DNA of 64,000 nt from an uncultured Pseudoalteromonas sp. GTDB lineage: Bacteria > Pseudomonadota > Gammaproteobacteria > Enterobacterales > Alteromonadaceae. Both the position numbers and the translations under genes were made by a program. Within the stretch, counting starts at the first letter, position 1. Each line of letters starts with the position of its first letter. The DNA lies in assembly GCA_947493455.1 (NCBI GenBank), contig CANLRB010000007.1, positions 1 to 64,000 on the forward strand. Direction: 5' to 3'. Shown in pieces: positions 35,496 to 44,788 of the stretch. The notes below the pieces were generated by a model. The model searched no databases and was not told where the DNA came from. It saw only the letters and a list, made by a program, of their open reading frames with translations.

Positions 35496-36650
35496 ATGAA
35501 CAACAAAAAATTAACAACAACAGCTGCGGCAGTCTTGGCAGCGATGAGCAGTTTTGCACATGCAGGGGCCCTTGACTCAACAACAGTAAGTTATGGCGGT
35601 TATGTAAAATTAGATGCAATGTGGAGTGACTTCTCTTCAGGTTCAGTGAGTGGCAGCAGTATTGGACGTGATTTTTATGTACCAAGTACCACCCCAGTCG
35701 GTGATGATGCAGATACCGATGCGGTGTTTGATATGCATGCCCGTCAGTCTCGCTTTAACTTTGGTACGGCAACCAAACTTGCAAATGGTAAATCAATTAA
35801 AACCAAGATCGAGTTAGACTTTATTGTATCGCCAGGCGGTAATGAACGCGTATCAAACTCCTACGCGCCAAGGATTCGTCAAGCATTTGTAAGCTATGAT
35901 GGCATTTTGTTTGGACAAGCTTGGAGTAACTTCCAAAATGTAAGCGCATTACCTGAAACACTCGACTTCGTCGGCCCAGCCGAAGGCACTGTGTTCGTGC
36001 GTCAAGCGCAATTGCGATATACGACAGGTGGTTTATCTATTTCTGCCGAAAACCCAGAAAGTACAATTACCACTGAAGGTGGCGCTCGTAATGAAACCGA
36101 TGACCAATCCATGCCTGACTTTACTGCACGATATACGCACAAAGCAGATTGGGGGCATGTTGCTATTGCAGGTATTTACCGCCAATTAACTTATAAACAA
36201 AATGGTATTGATGCAGATGAAACATCATTTGGCGTTAGCGCATCAGGTCGTGTAAATTTTGGTAAAAACAATTTAAAATTTATGCTCACGTCAGGACAAG
36301 GCCTCGGTCGTTACGTCGGTTTAAACTTTGCTCATGGCGGCGTGCTTAATGGCAACGACATCGACGCAATTGATTCAACCTCGGGCTTTGTAGCTTATCA
36401 ACATCATTGGAATGATCAGTTTAGATCAACCTTTACTTATTCATTCCTAAATGCCGACAACAACCAAGATTTATTAGCAATCTCTGGCAATCCAAATAAA
36501 TCATCAATGAGCTATAGTGCGAACTTGCTTTATTCACCACAGAAAAAACTAACATTTGGCGTTGAATATAAAGTGGGAGAGCGCGAAGTCGAAAGTGGTC
36601 TTGATGGCGACGTTAATCGTCTGCAACTATCTGCGAAATACGCGTTTTAA
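35496..36650 (+). CDS. DcaP-like outer-membrane porin
   Basis: A 384-residue outer-membrane protein. The signal peptide (MNNKKLTTTAAAVLAAMSSFAHAGA) is cleaved after AHA. The mature part starts with VSYGGYVKLDAMWSDFSSG, then DMHARQSRFNFGTATKL and GILFGQAWSNFQNVSALPETLDFVGPAEG, patterns of the DcaP trimeric porin family that takes up small carboxylates. It ends in the C-terminal aromatic pattern LQLSAKYAF required for outer-membrane assembly. ATG 35496 is chosen since the longer frame from 35451 would bury the signal peptide. Sharing a dyad with acs suggests co-induction during acetate growth; acetate or related acids are plausible substrates, by inference only. Confidence 0.8.
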   Translation: MNNKKLTTTAAAVLAAMSSFAHAGALDSTTVSYGGYVKLDAMWSDFSSGSVSGSSIGRDFYVPSTTPVGDDADTDAVFDMHARQSRFNFGTATKLANGKSIKTKIELDFIVSPGGNERVSNSYAPRIRQAFVSYDGILFGQAWSNFQNVSALPETLDFVGPAEGTVFVRQAQLRYTTGGLSISAENPESTITTEGGARNETDDQSMPDFTARYTHKADWGHVAIAGIYRQLTYKQNGIDADETSFGVSASGRVNFGKNNLKFMLTSGQGLGRYVGLNFAHGGVLNGNDIDAIDSTSGFVAYQHHWNDQFRSTFTYSFLNADNNQDLLAISGNPNKSSMSYSANLLYSPQKKLTFGVEYKVGEREVESGLDGDVNRLQLSAKYAF

Positions 36651-36706
36651 TTTAGGTTAATTTATTTCGTTTTACCTAGAAAAAATTTAGTGACTTCCTA
36701 GAAACT

Positions 36707-36730
36707 AGCGGCCAAATGGTCGCTTTTTTT
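36707..36730 (+). terminator. Intrinsic terminator after porin
   Basis: AGCGGCC (36707-36713), loop AAAT, GGTCGCT (36718-36724) with one G-T wobble, followed by seven T residues. Confidence 0.8.
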
Positions 36731-36764
36731 ATTTCTACTATTATTTACTAATACAAGTAACAGG

Positions 36765-36794
36765 CATAAAAAAACACGGTATAAACCGTGTTTT
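36765..36794 (-). terminator. Intrinsic terminator after recA
   Basis: AAAACACGGT (36771-36780), loop ATAA, ACCGTGTTTT (36785-36794). On the minus strand it follows the recA stop by 25 bases and is followed by T residues. Confidence 0.9.
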
Positions 36795-36819
36795 CTTTAG
36801 CATCAGTGTAAATAAGCGA

Positions 36820-37872
36820 TTATAACTCTGCTTCACCGTCAGTTGCTAAGCTCTGCGTTTCACCTTCTTCAGGTTTAATCGTCGCTTGCAATAACAACAT
36901 GTTTCGTAACTTGTGCTCAATCTCGTTAGCAATTTCAGGGTTCTCTTTTAAGAACTTAATCGAATTTGCTTTACCTTGACCAATTTTACTACCTTGATAG
37001 CTAAACCATGCACCGGCTTTATCAACTAACTTATTCTTTACGCCTAAGTCAATTAATTCACCTTCTTTCGAAATGCCTTGGCCGTACATAATAATAAATT
37101 CAGCTTGCTTAAATGGCGGTGCAACTTTGTTTTTAACAATTTTAACGCGTGTTTCATTACCAACAATTTCATCGCCTTCTTTTACAGAACCGGTACGACG
37201 AATATCAATACGCACTGACGAGTAAAACTTAAGTGCATTACCGCCTGTTGTGGTTTCTGGGTTACCAAACATAACACCAATTTTCATACGAATTTGGTTA
37301 ATGAAAATACACAGTGTGTTTGAGCGTTTGATATTAGCAGTCAATTTACGTAGCGCTTGCGACATAAGTCGCGCTTGTAAACCAACGTGAGTATCACCCA
37401 TGTCACCTTCAATTTCTGCTTTTGGTGTTAATGCAGCAACAGAGTCAACAATTACAACATCAACGGCACCTGAGCGCACAAGCATGTCACAAATTTCAAG
37501 AGCTTGCTCACCTGTATCAGGTTGTGAAACAAGTAAATCGTTTACATTAACACCTAATTTTTCGGCATATACTGGGTCAAGTGCGTGCTCAGCATCAACG
37601 AAAGCACACGTTTTACCTTGTTGTTGCGCCTGAGCAATAACCTGCAGGGTCAATGTTGTTTTACCTGAAGACTCAGGGCCATAAATTTCAACAACACGTC
37701 CTGTTGGTAAACCACCAATACCTAACGCGATATCAATTCCTAAAGAGCCTGTAGAAATAGATTCAACATCAAGGGCTTGACTATCACCCAATTTCATAAT
37801 TGAACCTTTACCAAATTGACGCTCAATTTGCGATAAAGCTGCGCTCAAGGCTTTTTCTTTATTACCTTCCAT
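36820..37872 (-). CDS. recA: Recombinase RecA
   Basis: A 350-residue RecA. Walker A is [10 protein letters not shown], the Walker B region is [21 protein letters not shown], loop regions include [20 protein letters not shown] and [26 protein letters not shown], and the C-terminus is acidic ([15 protein letters not shown]). It forms filaments on single-stranded DNA for recombination and triggers LexA self-cleavage. [13 protein letters not shown] at 37872 is the family start; a four-codon longer frame exists from 37884. A canonical SOS box lies 34-54 bases upstream. recX is not downstream in this window: after a terminator comes the convergent porin gene. Confidence 0.98.
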   Translation of the reverse strand: MEGNKEKALSAALSQIERQFGKGSIMKLGDSQALDVESISTGSLGIDIALGIGGLPTGRVVEIYGPESSGKTTLTLQVIAQAQQQGKTCAFVDAEHALDPVYAEKLGVNVNDLLVSQPDTGEQALEICDMLVRSGAVDVVIVDSVAALTPKAEIEGDMGDTHVGLQARLMSQALRKLTANIKRSNTLCIFINQIRMKIGVMFGNPETTTGGNALKFYSSVRIDIRRTGSVKEGDEIVGNETRVKIVKNKVAPPFKQAEFIIMYGQGISKEGELIDLGVKNKLVDKAGAWFSYQGSKIGQGKANSIKFLKENPEIANEIEHKLRNMLLLQATIKPEEGETQSLATDGEAEL

Positions 37873-37906
37873 AAGACTCTCCAAATTCGTTATCTGGGCT
37901 AAAGTA

Positions 37907-37926
37907 TACTGTTAATCTATACAGTA
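37907..37926. promoter_or_regulatory. LexA (SOS) box of recA
   Basis: TACTGTTAATCTATACAGTA fits the LexA consensus TACTGT-N8-ACAGTA exactly at both arms. It overlaps the last codons of pncC, so the recA promoter lies at the 3' end of that gene. Confidence 0.95.
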
Positions 37927-38429
37927 TCAAGCTTTTTTTGATCTTTAATTAGGTTGATAGCCTTTTCTATAACAAACTCAACAACTTGAACTCTAACGCT
38001 TGCCCTACCACCAGAGAAAACACGGTGATACACAGTACATTCATCCAGTACTTTTAGTGCCATCCATACAGTACCTACCGGTTTTTCATCTGTGCCCCCA
38101 CCCGGCCCTGCAATACCTGATACTGCAATGGCAATATCGGCACCGGTGCGTTTACTTGCGCCATGCGCCATTTCAATCACGGTTTGTTCACTCACCGCAC
38201 CAAATTGCGCAAGTGTTGTCTCGCTTACCGCCAATAAATCCATTTTCGCTTGGTTACTGTAGGTAACAAAGCAGCGGTCAATATATGCTGAACTTCCTGG
38301 TGTGTCGGTTAATGCATAACTAATCCCACCACCTGTACATGACTCAGCAGTAGTGATCATTAAGCCGTTATTGGTTAAACTAGCCCCGAGTTTCGCCGCG
38401 AGGTGGTGAATGTGTTGTGATATTTCCAC
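37917..38429 (-). CDS. pncC: Nicotinamide-nucleotide amidase (CinA C-terminal family)
   Basis: A 170-residue enzyme of the CinA C-terminal domain family that deamidates NMN to nicotinate mononucleotide in the NAD salvage cycle. Motifs: TTAESCTGGGISYALTDTPGSS with the catalytic Ser, FVTYSNQAKMDLLAVSE, GAVSEQTVIEMAHGA and AVSGIAGPGGGTDEKPVGTVW. GTG 38429 (AAGGG nine bases upstream) gives a start matching E. coli PncC; the frame also opens at an ATG at 38462, two bases from mutS. It stands alone, without the N-terminal CinA half. The SOS box of recA overlaps its stop. The pncC-recA order is common in gammaproteobacteria. Confidence 0.9.
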   Translation of the reverse strand: MEISQHIHHLAAKLGASLTNNGLMITTAESCTGGGISYALTDTPGSSAYIDRCFVTYSNQAKMDLLAVSETTLAQFGAVSEQTVIEMAHGASKRTGADIAIAVSGIAGPGGGTDEKPVGTVWMALKVLDECTVYHRVFSGGRASVRVQVVEFVIEKAINLIKDQKKLDTV

Positions 38430-38463
38430 TCGTAAAGCCCTTATATAGAGAAAATAACCCATT

Positions 38464-41046
38464 ATGTCGTTAGATTTGTATTCAGAGCATACTATAAGCC
38501 AACAAACACCTATGATGCAGCAATATTTAAAAATTAAAGCTGAGCATCAAGATATACTTTTATTTTATCGAATGGGGGATTTCTACGAGCTCTTCTTTGA
38601 TGACGCTAAGCGTGCAGCTCAGTTGCTCGACATCTCACAAACACATCGTGGCAAAGCAGGTGGCAACCCAATTCCAATGGCAGGCGTACCCTACCATGCA
38701 GTTGAAAATTACTTAGCGCGTTTGGTACAAATGGGCGAGTCCGTAGCTATTTGTGAACAAGTGGGTGATCCTGCCACCAGCAAGGGACCGGTCGAACGTA
38801 AAGTTGTGCGCATTGTTACACCGGGCACTATTTCCGACGAAGCCTTGCTGCAAGAACGACAAGACAACTTTTTGTGCGCCATATGGCAAGACGACAAAAA
38901 CCAATATGGCATCGCCTATCTCGATATCAATTCAGGGCGCTTTAATATAGTTGAAGCACAAAATGACGAAGGTCTGCAATCAACATTGCAACGCATTCAA
39001 CCTGCCGAGCTTCTCTATCCAGAAACGTTTGAATCTCTCAGTTTAATTGAACAACATAATGGCTTAAGACGCAGGCCTATTTGGGAGTTTGATCTCGATA
39101 CTGCCCGTACTATGTTATGCAACCAGTTTCAGACCAAAGATTTAATTGGCTTTGGCGTTGAAAACGCAAAACTTGGCTTAATTGCCGCTGGCTGTTTATT
39201 ACAATATGTAAAAGACACGCAGCGCACTGCATTGCCACATATTCGCGCCATTTTACTCGAACAAAATGACGACACAGTGATACTGGATGCGGCAACCCGT
39301 AAAAACCTCGAATTAACACTTAATTTATCTGGCGGTTACGACAACACGTTAGCTCAAATACTTGATAAAACAGCCACACCTATGGGTTCACGGTTGTTAA
39401 AGCGCCGTATTCACACTCCAGTGCGCAGTCAGGATGAGCTTAATTTACGTCTCGACGCGCTGAGTGATATTCAAGATGCCTTCATCGGGCAAGAGCTACA
39501 CGATGCACTTAAACAGGTTGGCGACCTCGAACGTATCGTTGCGCGCTTAGCCCTTCGTTCGGCAAGGCCAAGAGATTTGTCACGCTTACGGCTGGCATTG
39601 CAAACCCAACATGATATCCATGAGCTATTAGCCAATTGCAGTTCAAAACGCATCGCACAAATCAAAGCGGCAGCCCCCATATTGCCAGAAATGCAAGCGC
39701 TATTAGAAGAGGCGATTATCGATAACCCGCCGGTGCTTATTCGTGATGGTGGCGTGATTGCCCCTGGATATAATCAAGAACTCGACCAGTGGCGTAACCT
39801 TAGCCAAGGAGCCACCGACGTTCTTGAGCAAATGGAAGTACGAGAGCGCGAGCGCACAGGCATCGCAACGCTAAAAATAGGTTACAACAAGGTCCATGGC
39901 TATTTTATTGAAGTCAGTAAGGCCAACGCCCATCTTGTTCCGGCTGAGTATGTTAGACGCCAAACGCTCAAAAACAACGAGCGCTACATTATACCTGAAC
40001 TCAAAGAGCACGAAGATAAAGTATTGAGTAGTCAGTCAAACGCGCTAGCACTTGAAAAACGACTCTACGAAGAGCTATTCGACCTACTTACACCATCAAT
40101 TAAGCTCTTGCAAAATATGGCCGCAGCCTTAAGCGAACTAGACGTAACCAATAACTTAGCAGAACGCGCCCAATCACTGCAATATGTGCGTCCAATACTG
40201 ACTGATAATATTGGTTTAAAAATCGATGATGGTCGCCACCCTGTGGTCGAACAAGTAATGAGCGACCCATTTATCGCTAACCCGATAACACTTAATCCAC
40301 AACGCAAAATGTTGATCATCACAGGTCCAAATATGGGCGGTAAATCAACCTATATGCGTCAAACAGCACTTATCGTGTTGATGGCTCATATAGGTAGCTT
40401 TGTACCTGCACTCAGTGCTGAAATTGGGCTCACCGACCGCATATTTACCCGTATTGGAGCAAGCGATGACCTCGCATCAGGGCGCTCAACATTTATGGTC
40501 GAAATGACCGAAACAGCGAATATCCTTAATAACGCGACCCAATATTCACTAGTATTAATGGATGAAATCGGGCGCGGTACCAGCACCTATGACGGCCTTT
40601 CATTGGCTTGGGCAACCGCTGAGTTTTTGGCACAAAAAATTGCCGCAAATACCTTATTTGCTACGCACTATTTTGAACTGACCGAACTTGTAGAACAAAT
40701 TGACGGACTCGCCAACGTGCATCTTGATGCGATTGAACATAACGACACTATAGCCTTTAAACATACCGTGTTAGATGGTGCAGCAAGTAAAAGCTTTGGC
40801 TTGCAAGTTGCAGGACTTGCAGGTGTGCCGCGCGCCGTTATTAAGCGTGCAAAACAAAAATTAACAATGCTTGAAAACCATCACAGTGTGAGTGAACAAA
40901 CTGCAATGCCGATAGAGCAGGCAGCACTTTTTAGTGAACCACTAGTTAGCCCCGCACTGGAACGATTAAACGAGATCAATCCAGATGAGCTAACGCCAAA
41001 GCAAGCACATGATTTGCTCTATCAACTAAAACAGCTTGCCGATTAA
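38464..41046 (+). CDS. mutS: DNA mismatch repair protein MutS
   Basis: An 860-residue MutS (E. coli 853). The mismatch-reading FYE motif is in [16 protein letters not shown]. The Walker A sequence [10 protein letters not shown] starts at residue 621, Walker B is in [18 protein letters not shown], and the dimer-interface helix-turn-helix follows. The extreme C-terminus ([23 protein letters not shown]) is the tetramerisation helix pair. It recognises mispairs and recruits MutL. It is divergent from pncC with almost no spacer if the longer pncC start is used, so the mutS promoter must lie partly within pncC. A terminator follows. Confidence 0.98.
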   Translation: MSLDLYSEHTISQQTPMMQQYLKIKAEHQDILLFYRMGDFYELFFDDAKRAAQLLDISQTHRGKAGGNPIPMAGVPYHAVENYLARLVQMGESVAICEQVGDPATSKGPVERKVVRIVTPGTISDEALLQERQDNFLCAIWQDDKNQYGIAYLDINSGRFNIVEAQNDEGLQSTLQRIQPAELLYPETFESLSLIEQHNGLRRRPIWEFDLDTARTMLCNQFQTKDLIGFGVENAKLGLIAAGCLLQYVKDTQRTALPHIRAILLEQNDDTVILDAATRKNLELTLNLSGGYDNTLAQILDKTATPMGSRLLKRRIHTPVRSQDELNLRLDALSDIQDAFIGQELHDALKQVGDLERIVARLALRSARPRDLSRLRLALQTQHDIHELLANCSSKRIAQIKAAAPILPEMQALLEEAIIDNPPVLIRDGGVIAPGYNQELDQWRNLSQGATDVLEQMEVRERERTGIATLKIGYNKVHGYFIEVSKANAHLVPAEYVRRQTLKNNERYIIPELKEHEDKVLSSQSNALALEKRLYEELFDLLTPSIKLLQNMAAALSELDVTNNLAERAQSLQYVRPILTDNIGLKIDDGRHPVVEQVMSDPFIANPITLNPQRKMLIITGPNMGGKSTYMRQTALIVLMAHIGSFVPALSAEIGLTDRIFTRIGASDDLASGRSTFMVEMTETANILNNATQYSLVLMDEIGRGTSTYDGLSLAWATAEFLAQKIAANTLFATHYFELTELVEQIDGLANVHLDAIEHNDTIAFKHTVLDGAASKSFGLQVAGLAGVPRAVIKRAKQKLTMLENHHSVSEQTAMPIEQAALFSEPLVSPALERLNEINPDELTPKQAHDLLYQLKQLAD

Positions 41047-41085
41047 AGCTGTTTTGCTAAACAAATAACCTAGCTACAAAACAAG

Positions 41086-41112
41086 AAAGGTCGCATATGC
41101 GACCTTTTCTTA
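41086..41112. terminator. Bidirectional intrinsic terminator
   Basis: AAAGGTCGCAT and ATGCGACCTTT (41086-41107) form a perfect 11-bp palindrome followed by TCTT. It lies between the convergent mutS and mdh genes. Confidence 0.85.
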
Positions 41113-41130
41113 AACAACTATCAATAAAGC

Positions 41131-42069
41131 TTATTTATTGATGAAGTCGAAACCTTCTTGAATGTCTTTATTCAAGGTTTCTAACATGTCGTTCTTCGCT
41201 TTTTCTTCGAACGCGCTTAGCTCGCCGTAAGAAAGAATTTCTTCAACACCATTCTTACCTAAACGCACTGGGTGTGCAAAGTAAGCTGCGTCGCCATTTT
41301 CAACAGCAACATATGCGTAATCTACAACGCCTTCTTCACCTTGTAAGCCTTTAACTAAAGACTGAGTGAAACGTGCTGCAGCAGCGCCCATTGAAAGTGT
41401 CGCTGAACCGCCACCCGCTTTTGCATTTACAACTTCAGTACCTGCATTTTGAATACGTGGAGTAAGTGATGCTACTTCTTCTTCAGTGAACTCTACACCT
41501 TCAACTTGTGAAAGAAGAGGAAGAATAGTTGTACCTGAGTGACCACCAATTACTGGAACTTTAACACTTGCAACATCAACACCTTTTAATTCAGCGATGA
41601 ATGCTTCAGAGCGGATCACGTCAAGCGTTGTCACACCAAATACACGTGACGCTTCATAAGTACCTGCTTTTTTGAATACTTCAGCAACAATTGGTACAGT
41701 GCCGTTAACAGGGTTAGTGATCACACCAACAAGCGCTTTAGGACAGTTTTTAACAATGCCTTCAGCAAGCGTTTGGATGATGCTTGCATTCACGTTGAAT
41801 AAGTCAGCACGGTCCATACCTGGCTTACGTGGCATACCCGCTGGAATAATAACGATATCAGCACCAGTCAGTGCTTGGTCTAAATCATCTTTACCAAAAC
41901 CTTCAACTTTTACAGCTGTTGGGATGTGTGATAGGTCTACAGCAACACCAGGAACAACAGGTGCAACATCGTATAACGATAGTTCTGAGCCTGCTGGTAA
42001 TTGAGTTTTTAGTAATAAAGAAAGGGCTTGGCCGATACCACCAGCTGCGCCTAAAACAGCAACTTTCAT
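41131..42069 (-). CDS. mdh: Malate dehydrogenase
   Basis: A 312-residue NAD-dependent malate dehydrogenase, the same length as E. coli Mdh. Visible are the GAAGGIGQ nucleotide loop (8-15), the mobile-loop arginines in [12 protein letters not shown] (81 and 87), ITNPVN, Asp150 in [14 protein letters not shown] with Arg153, and catalytic His177 in [15 protein letters not shown]. It converts malate and oxaloacetate in the TCA cycle. GGAG eight bases before the ATG supports the start. It is divergent from argR, an arrangement conserved across gammaproteobacteria. Confidence 0.98.
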   Translation of the reverse strand: MKVAVLGAAGGIGQALSLLLKTQLPAGSELSLYDVAPVVPGVAVDLSHIPTAVKVEGFGKDDLDQALTGADIVIIPAGMPRKPGMDRADLFNVNASIIQTLAEGIVKNCPKALVGVITNPVNGTVPIVAEVFKKAGTYEASRVFGVTTLDVIRSEAFIAELKGVDVASVKVPVIGGHSGTTILPLLSQVEGVEFTEEEVASLTPRIQNAGTEVVNAKAGGGSATLSMGAAAARFTQSLVKGLQGEEGVVDYAYVAVENGDAAYFAHPVRLGKNGVEEILSYGELSAFEEKAKNDMLETLNKDIQEGFDFINK

Positions 42070-42332
42070 GTGAATTCTCCGTAATAAGAGGTAGGTAACA
42101 AAAATGTGCTGTAAAGATAATGAAAAGTGACGATAAAAACAAATAAATAAGCATTATTTTAATTATAAACTCGACTATAGTTGTAAACTTGGCACTGCAA
42201 AGCGTAAAACAGCGTTGTCAAAAAAATTAAATGTCCTAAAAGCGCAAAATCAACATCAAATGACAATTTTATTAATGCATTTGATTACGACTTGTGTAAA
42301 ATTTAAATAATCAATTTCAATAAAGCCACATT

Positions 42333-42800
42333 ATGCAGTTACAAGACAAACAAGAAGCCCTCGTTAAAGCGTTTAAAGCACTTTTAAAAGAAGAAAACTT
42401 TGGTTCGCAAGGTGAGATTGTCGACGCCTTGAAAGAGCAAGGTTTTGACAATATTAGTCAGAGTAAAGTGTCACGTATGCTGAGTAAGTTTGGAGCGGTA
42501 AGAACACGCAATGCCAAGCAAGAGATGGTTTATTGTTTGCCAGCTGAAATGGGCGTACCGACCGCAAAAAGCCCTTTACGTCAACTTGTGCTCGATATCA
42601 TGCATAATGAAATGATGATCATTATTCGCACTAGCCCTGGGGCCGCACAACTTATCGCGCGTTTACTCGACTCACTTGGTAAAGCGGACGGTGTACTTGG
42701 TACGATTGCAGGTGACGACACCATTTTTATTGCGCCAGCCAAAGTGTCAGAAATTGATTTAACCCTCGAAAAAGTACGCAACCTATTCGAAACGGTATAA
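42333..42800 (+). CDS. argR: Arginine repressor
   Basis: A 155-residue ArgR. The N-terminal winged helix ([45 protein letters not shown]) binds DNA. The C-terminal hexamerisation and arginine-binding domain has the [15 protein letters not shown] and [13 protein letters not shown] motifs, including the GDD arginine contacts. It represses arginine biosynthesis and can aid Xer recombination. I looked for its own ARG box in the 263-base mdh-argR gap; AT-rich candidates exist but none is convincing. Confidence 0.97.
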   Translation: MQLQDKQEALVKAFKALLKEENFGSQGEIVDALKEQGFDNISQSKVSRMLSKFGAVRTRNAKQEMVYCLPAEMGVPTAKSPLRQLVLDIMHNEMMIIIRTSPGAAQLIARLLDSLGKADGVLGTIAGDDTIFIAPAKVSEIDLTLEKVRNLFETV

Positions 42801-42816
42801 TTGGCTCTTTTATTAA

Positions 42817-43725
42817 CTAGCCAAGTGCTCTCAGTAAATTGATGGAAGGCGCAAAAAAAGCAGCGCCAAAATCTGCTTGGCTATAGTCTAACCACATGTC
42901 GGGGCCGTCCAAGTCGGCATATCCCAAACGATGCTTCAATAGAGTTTGAAACGCATAACCGCTTGCGGCACAGGTTACAGTGAAAAAGCCTTGATTTTGG
43001 ATATCAGCAAACGGCATACCTATATTAAGTAATAACGGTTCGCCAGTTTCACTCTTTAACTCATTGCGCTGTGCAAAACAGTTTTCAGGCGCAAACGGTA
43101 TTTTTTCATTGTCTAACTGAGTACGTCCCATTACAATTTCTTGCTCTGCTATGGGCAATTGTTGCCAACGCGCGATATCGTGACGATAGCGTTGCACATG
43201 AATATAGCTGCCACCAATAAACATACTGTCTTCATCACCCACTAAGGCGATTGCTTGCTTCTTGCGACCATGTGGCATGTCACTGCCATACTTAAAGCCA
43301 TTGACATCACGCCCATCTAAAAAGCGAAAACATTTTATTTGCTCAACAAGTTCCACATCTTGCTCTAACAGGGCCATCACATCCATCGCAAATAAATGAT
43401 TAACATCTAATCTATCTGAACGGATTTGCACCATTAAATCAATGGGGCGCGACGGCATCGGATGTTCAACATGATCAAATTGAGGAAACCCAGCGAGGGT
43501 TTTAGGAATACCAGAGGCATAAATATGGGGCCAATATTGCGTGCCGATTGCCACAATACTTGTTACTTGCGCCTCAGAATAAGACAATTCATAGCGCTCT
43601 TGTAGATCAACTATTTTTTTTAATGATGCCGCCACCTCATGATCATGACCGTCGAGCACATTAAAAAAGATATTAATTCCATGTAAATTTGCTTCGGCAC
43701 AAATACCTGATTGCGCTTGTGGCAT
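42817..43725 (-). CDS. DyP-type peroxidase-like protein, heme ligand apparently missing
   Basis: A 302-residue protein of the dye-decolorising peroxidase family, class B-like. The GxxDG-type distal segment is FRFLDGRDVNGF (134-144) and the HVQRYRHDIARWQQLPIAEQE segment (176-196) is well conserved. In active relatives the proximal heme histidine and then a distal arginine follow about 35-55 residues later (SHIALN-type, then RHNMPYG). Here there is no histidine between His182 and His265, and the corresponding stretches read NCFAQRNEL and LLNIGMPFADI. Heme binding may therefore be lost or altered. It is 25 bases downstream of the ferric ABC transporter genes and likely in their operon, suggesting a role in iron handling. 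Confidence 0.75.
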   Translation of the reverse strand: MPQAQSGICAEANLHGINIFFNVLDGHDHEVAASLKKIVDLQERYELSYSEAQVTSIVAIGTQYWPHIYASGIPKTLAGFPQFDHVEHPMPSRPIDLMVQIRSDRLDVNHLFAMDVMALLEQDVELVEQIKCFRFLDGRDVNGFKYGSDMPHGRKKQAIALVGDEDSMFIGGSYIHVQRYRHDIARWQQLPIAEQEIVMGRTQLDNEKIPFAPENCFAQRNELKSETGEPLLLNIGMPFADIQNQGFFTVTCAASGYAFQTLLKHRLGYADLDGPDMWLDYSQADFGAAFFAPSINLLRALG

Positions 43726-43750
43726 TTTAACCTCAATTTAAATAGATCAC

Positions 43751-44788
43751 TTACTCACTTGCGAAATAATTAACAGGATGAGCCAGTACATCAATGTTTA
43801 CTTTGTCACCTTGCACAAGATGACTAACATCTCGGATAGGCACTTCTATTTCTTGTTCTGCTAGAGTAATACGACATAAATAGCTTGTCCCAACAAAACG
43901 GCAACTAATAAAGGTTGCCTGGCCGTTGTCAGTTTTATTCAAGCTCAAATACTGCGGCTTTAAGTAAATCTGACCCGACTTTATCGATGTATCTAAATCT
44001 TGAGTTGAAGATATTGCCCCTAAAGGCGTTACTACATCACGTTTATTTTGTAACTCTGCATCTATATAAATACCATGGCTCAAAAATTCTGCAACGACTT
44101 TTGAATGAGGCTGACAATATAATTCTTCAGGTGTGCCTATTTGTGCAATATGACCACGGTCCATTATGGCGAGTCGATCAGAAAAAGCATACGCTTCTTC
44201 CTTTGAATGTGTAACAAAAATAGCCGATACGCGTTGATCTTTAATAATCCTGCGAATATCTTCAATGAGCTGAAATCTGACTTGATGGTCAATATTCGAA
44301 AACGGTTCATCAAGTAGTAATAAACTTGGCTTGTAAGCCAGTGCTCGCGCAATCGCTACGCGCTGTTGTTGCCCACCTGATAGCTGATGCGGAAAACGTT
44401 CAGCAAACTCTTCCAATTGAATAAGCTTTAGCATTTCCGTAACACGCGCTTGTTTGTCACTGTTCTTTAAGTCGGTTAAACCAAACGCGATATTTTGCGC
44501 CACGTTTAAGTGCGGAAAAAGTGCATAATCTTGAAACATCATGCCGATATTTCGTTTTTGCGGAGCAAGCCAAGTGCCATCATCATTGACTCGTATACCC
44601 GATATATCAATTACACCACTACTGAGCTCAATTAAACCCGCGATGGCTTTTAATGTCGTCGTTTTGCCACAACCACTGGCCCCTAACAAACACACTATTT
44701 CGTTGTCATTTAGATGCAGTGATAAGTCATTAATAACAGGTTTGCCGTTATAGCTATAATTAAGCTTTTCAATATTCAAGCTACTCAT
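43751..44788 (-). CDS. fbpC: Ferric iron ABC transporter, ATP-binding protein
   Basis: A 345-residue ATPase. Walker A is GASGCGKTT, the signature is LSGGQQQRVAIARAL, Walker B LLLLDEPFSNID and the switch His is in FVTHSKEEA. The C-terminal 120 residues carry a TOBE-type regulatory domain seen in FbpC/PotA-like proteins. It energises import through the permease encoded upstream; the two genes overlap by eight bases. The last operon gene is the DyP-like protein. Confidence 0.9.
   Translation of the reverse strand: MSSLNIEKLNYSYNGKPVINDLSLHLNDNEIVCLLGASGCGKTTTLKAIAGLIELSSGVIDISGIRVNDDGTWLAPQKRNIGMMFQDYALFPHLNVAQNIAFGLTDLKNSDKQARVTEMLKLIQLEEFAERFPHQLSGGQQQRVAIARALAYKPSLLLLDEPFSNIDHQVRFQLIEDIRRIIKDQRVSAIFVTHSKEEAYAFSDRLAIMDRGHIAQIGTPEELYCQPHSKVVAEFLSHGIYIDAELQNKRDVVTPLGAISSTQDLDTSIKSGQIYLKPQYLSLNKTDNGQATFISCRFVGTSYLCRITLAEQEIEVPIRDVSHLVQGDKVNIDVLAHPVNYFASE

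Noticed and set aside
42070-42332. ARG box between mdh and argR
   Set aside because: AT-rich stretches give only partial matches to the 18-bp palindrome; none stands out.
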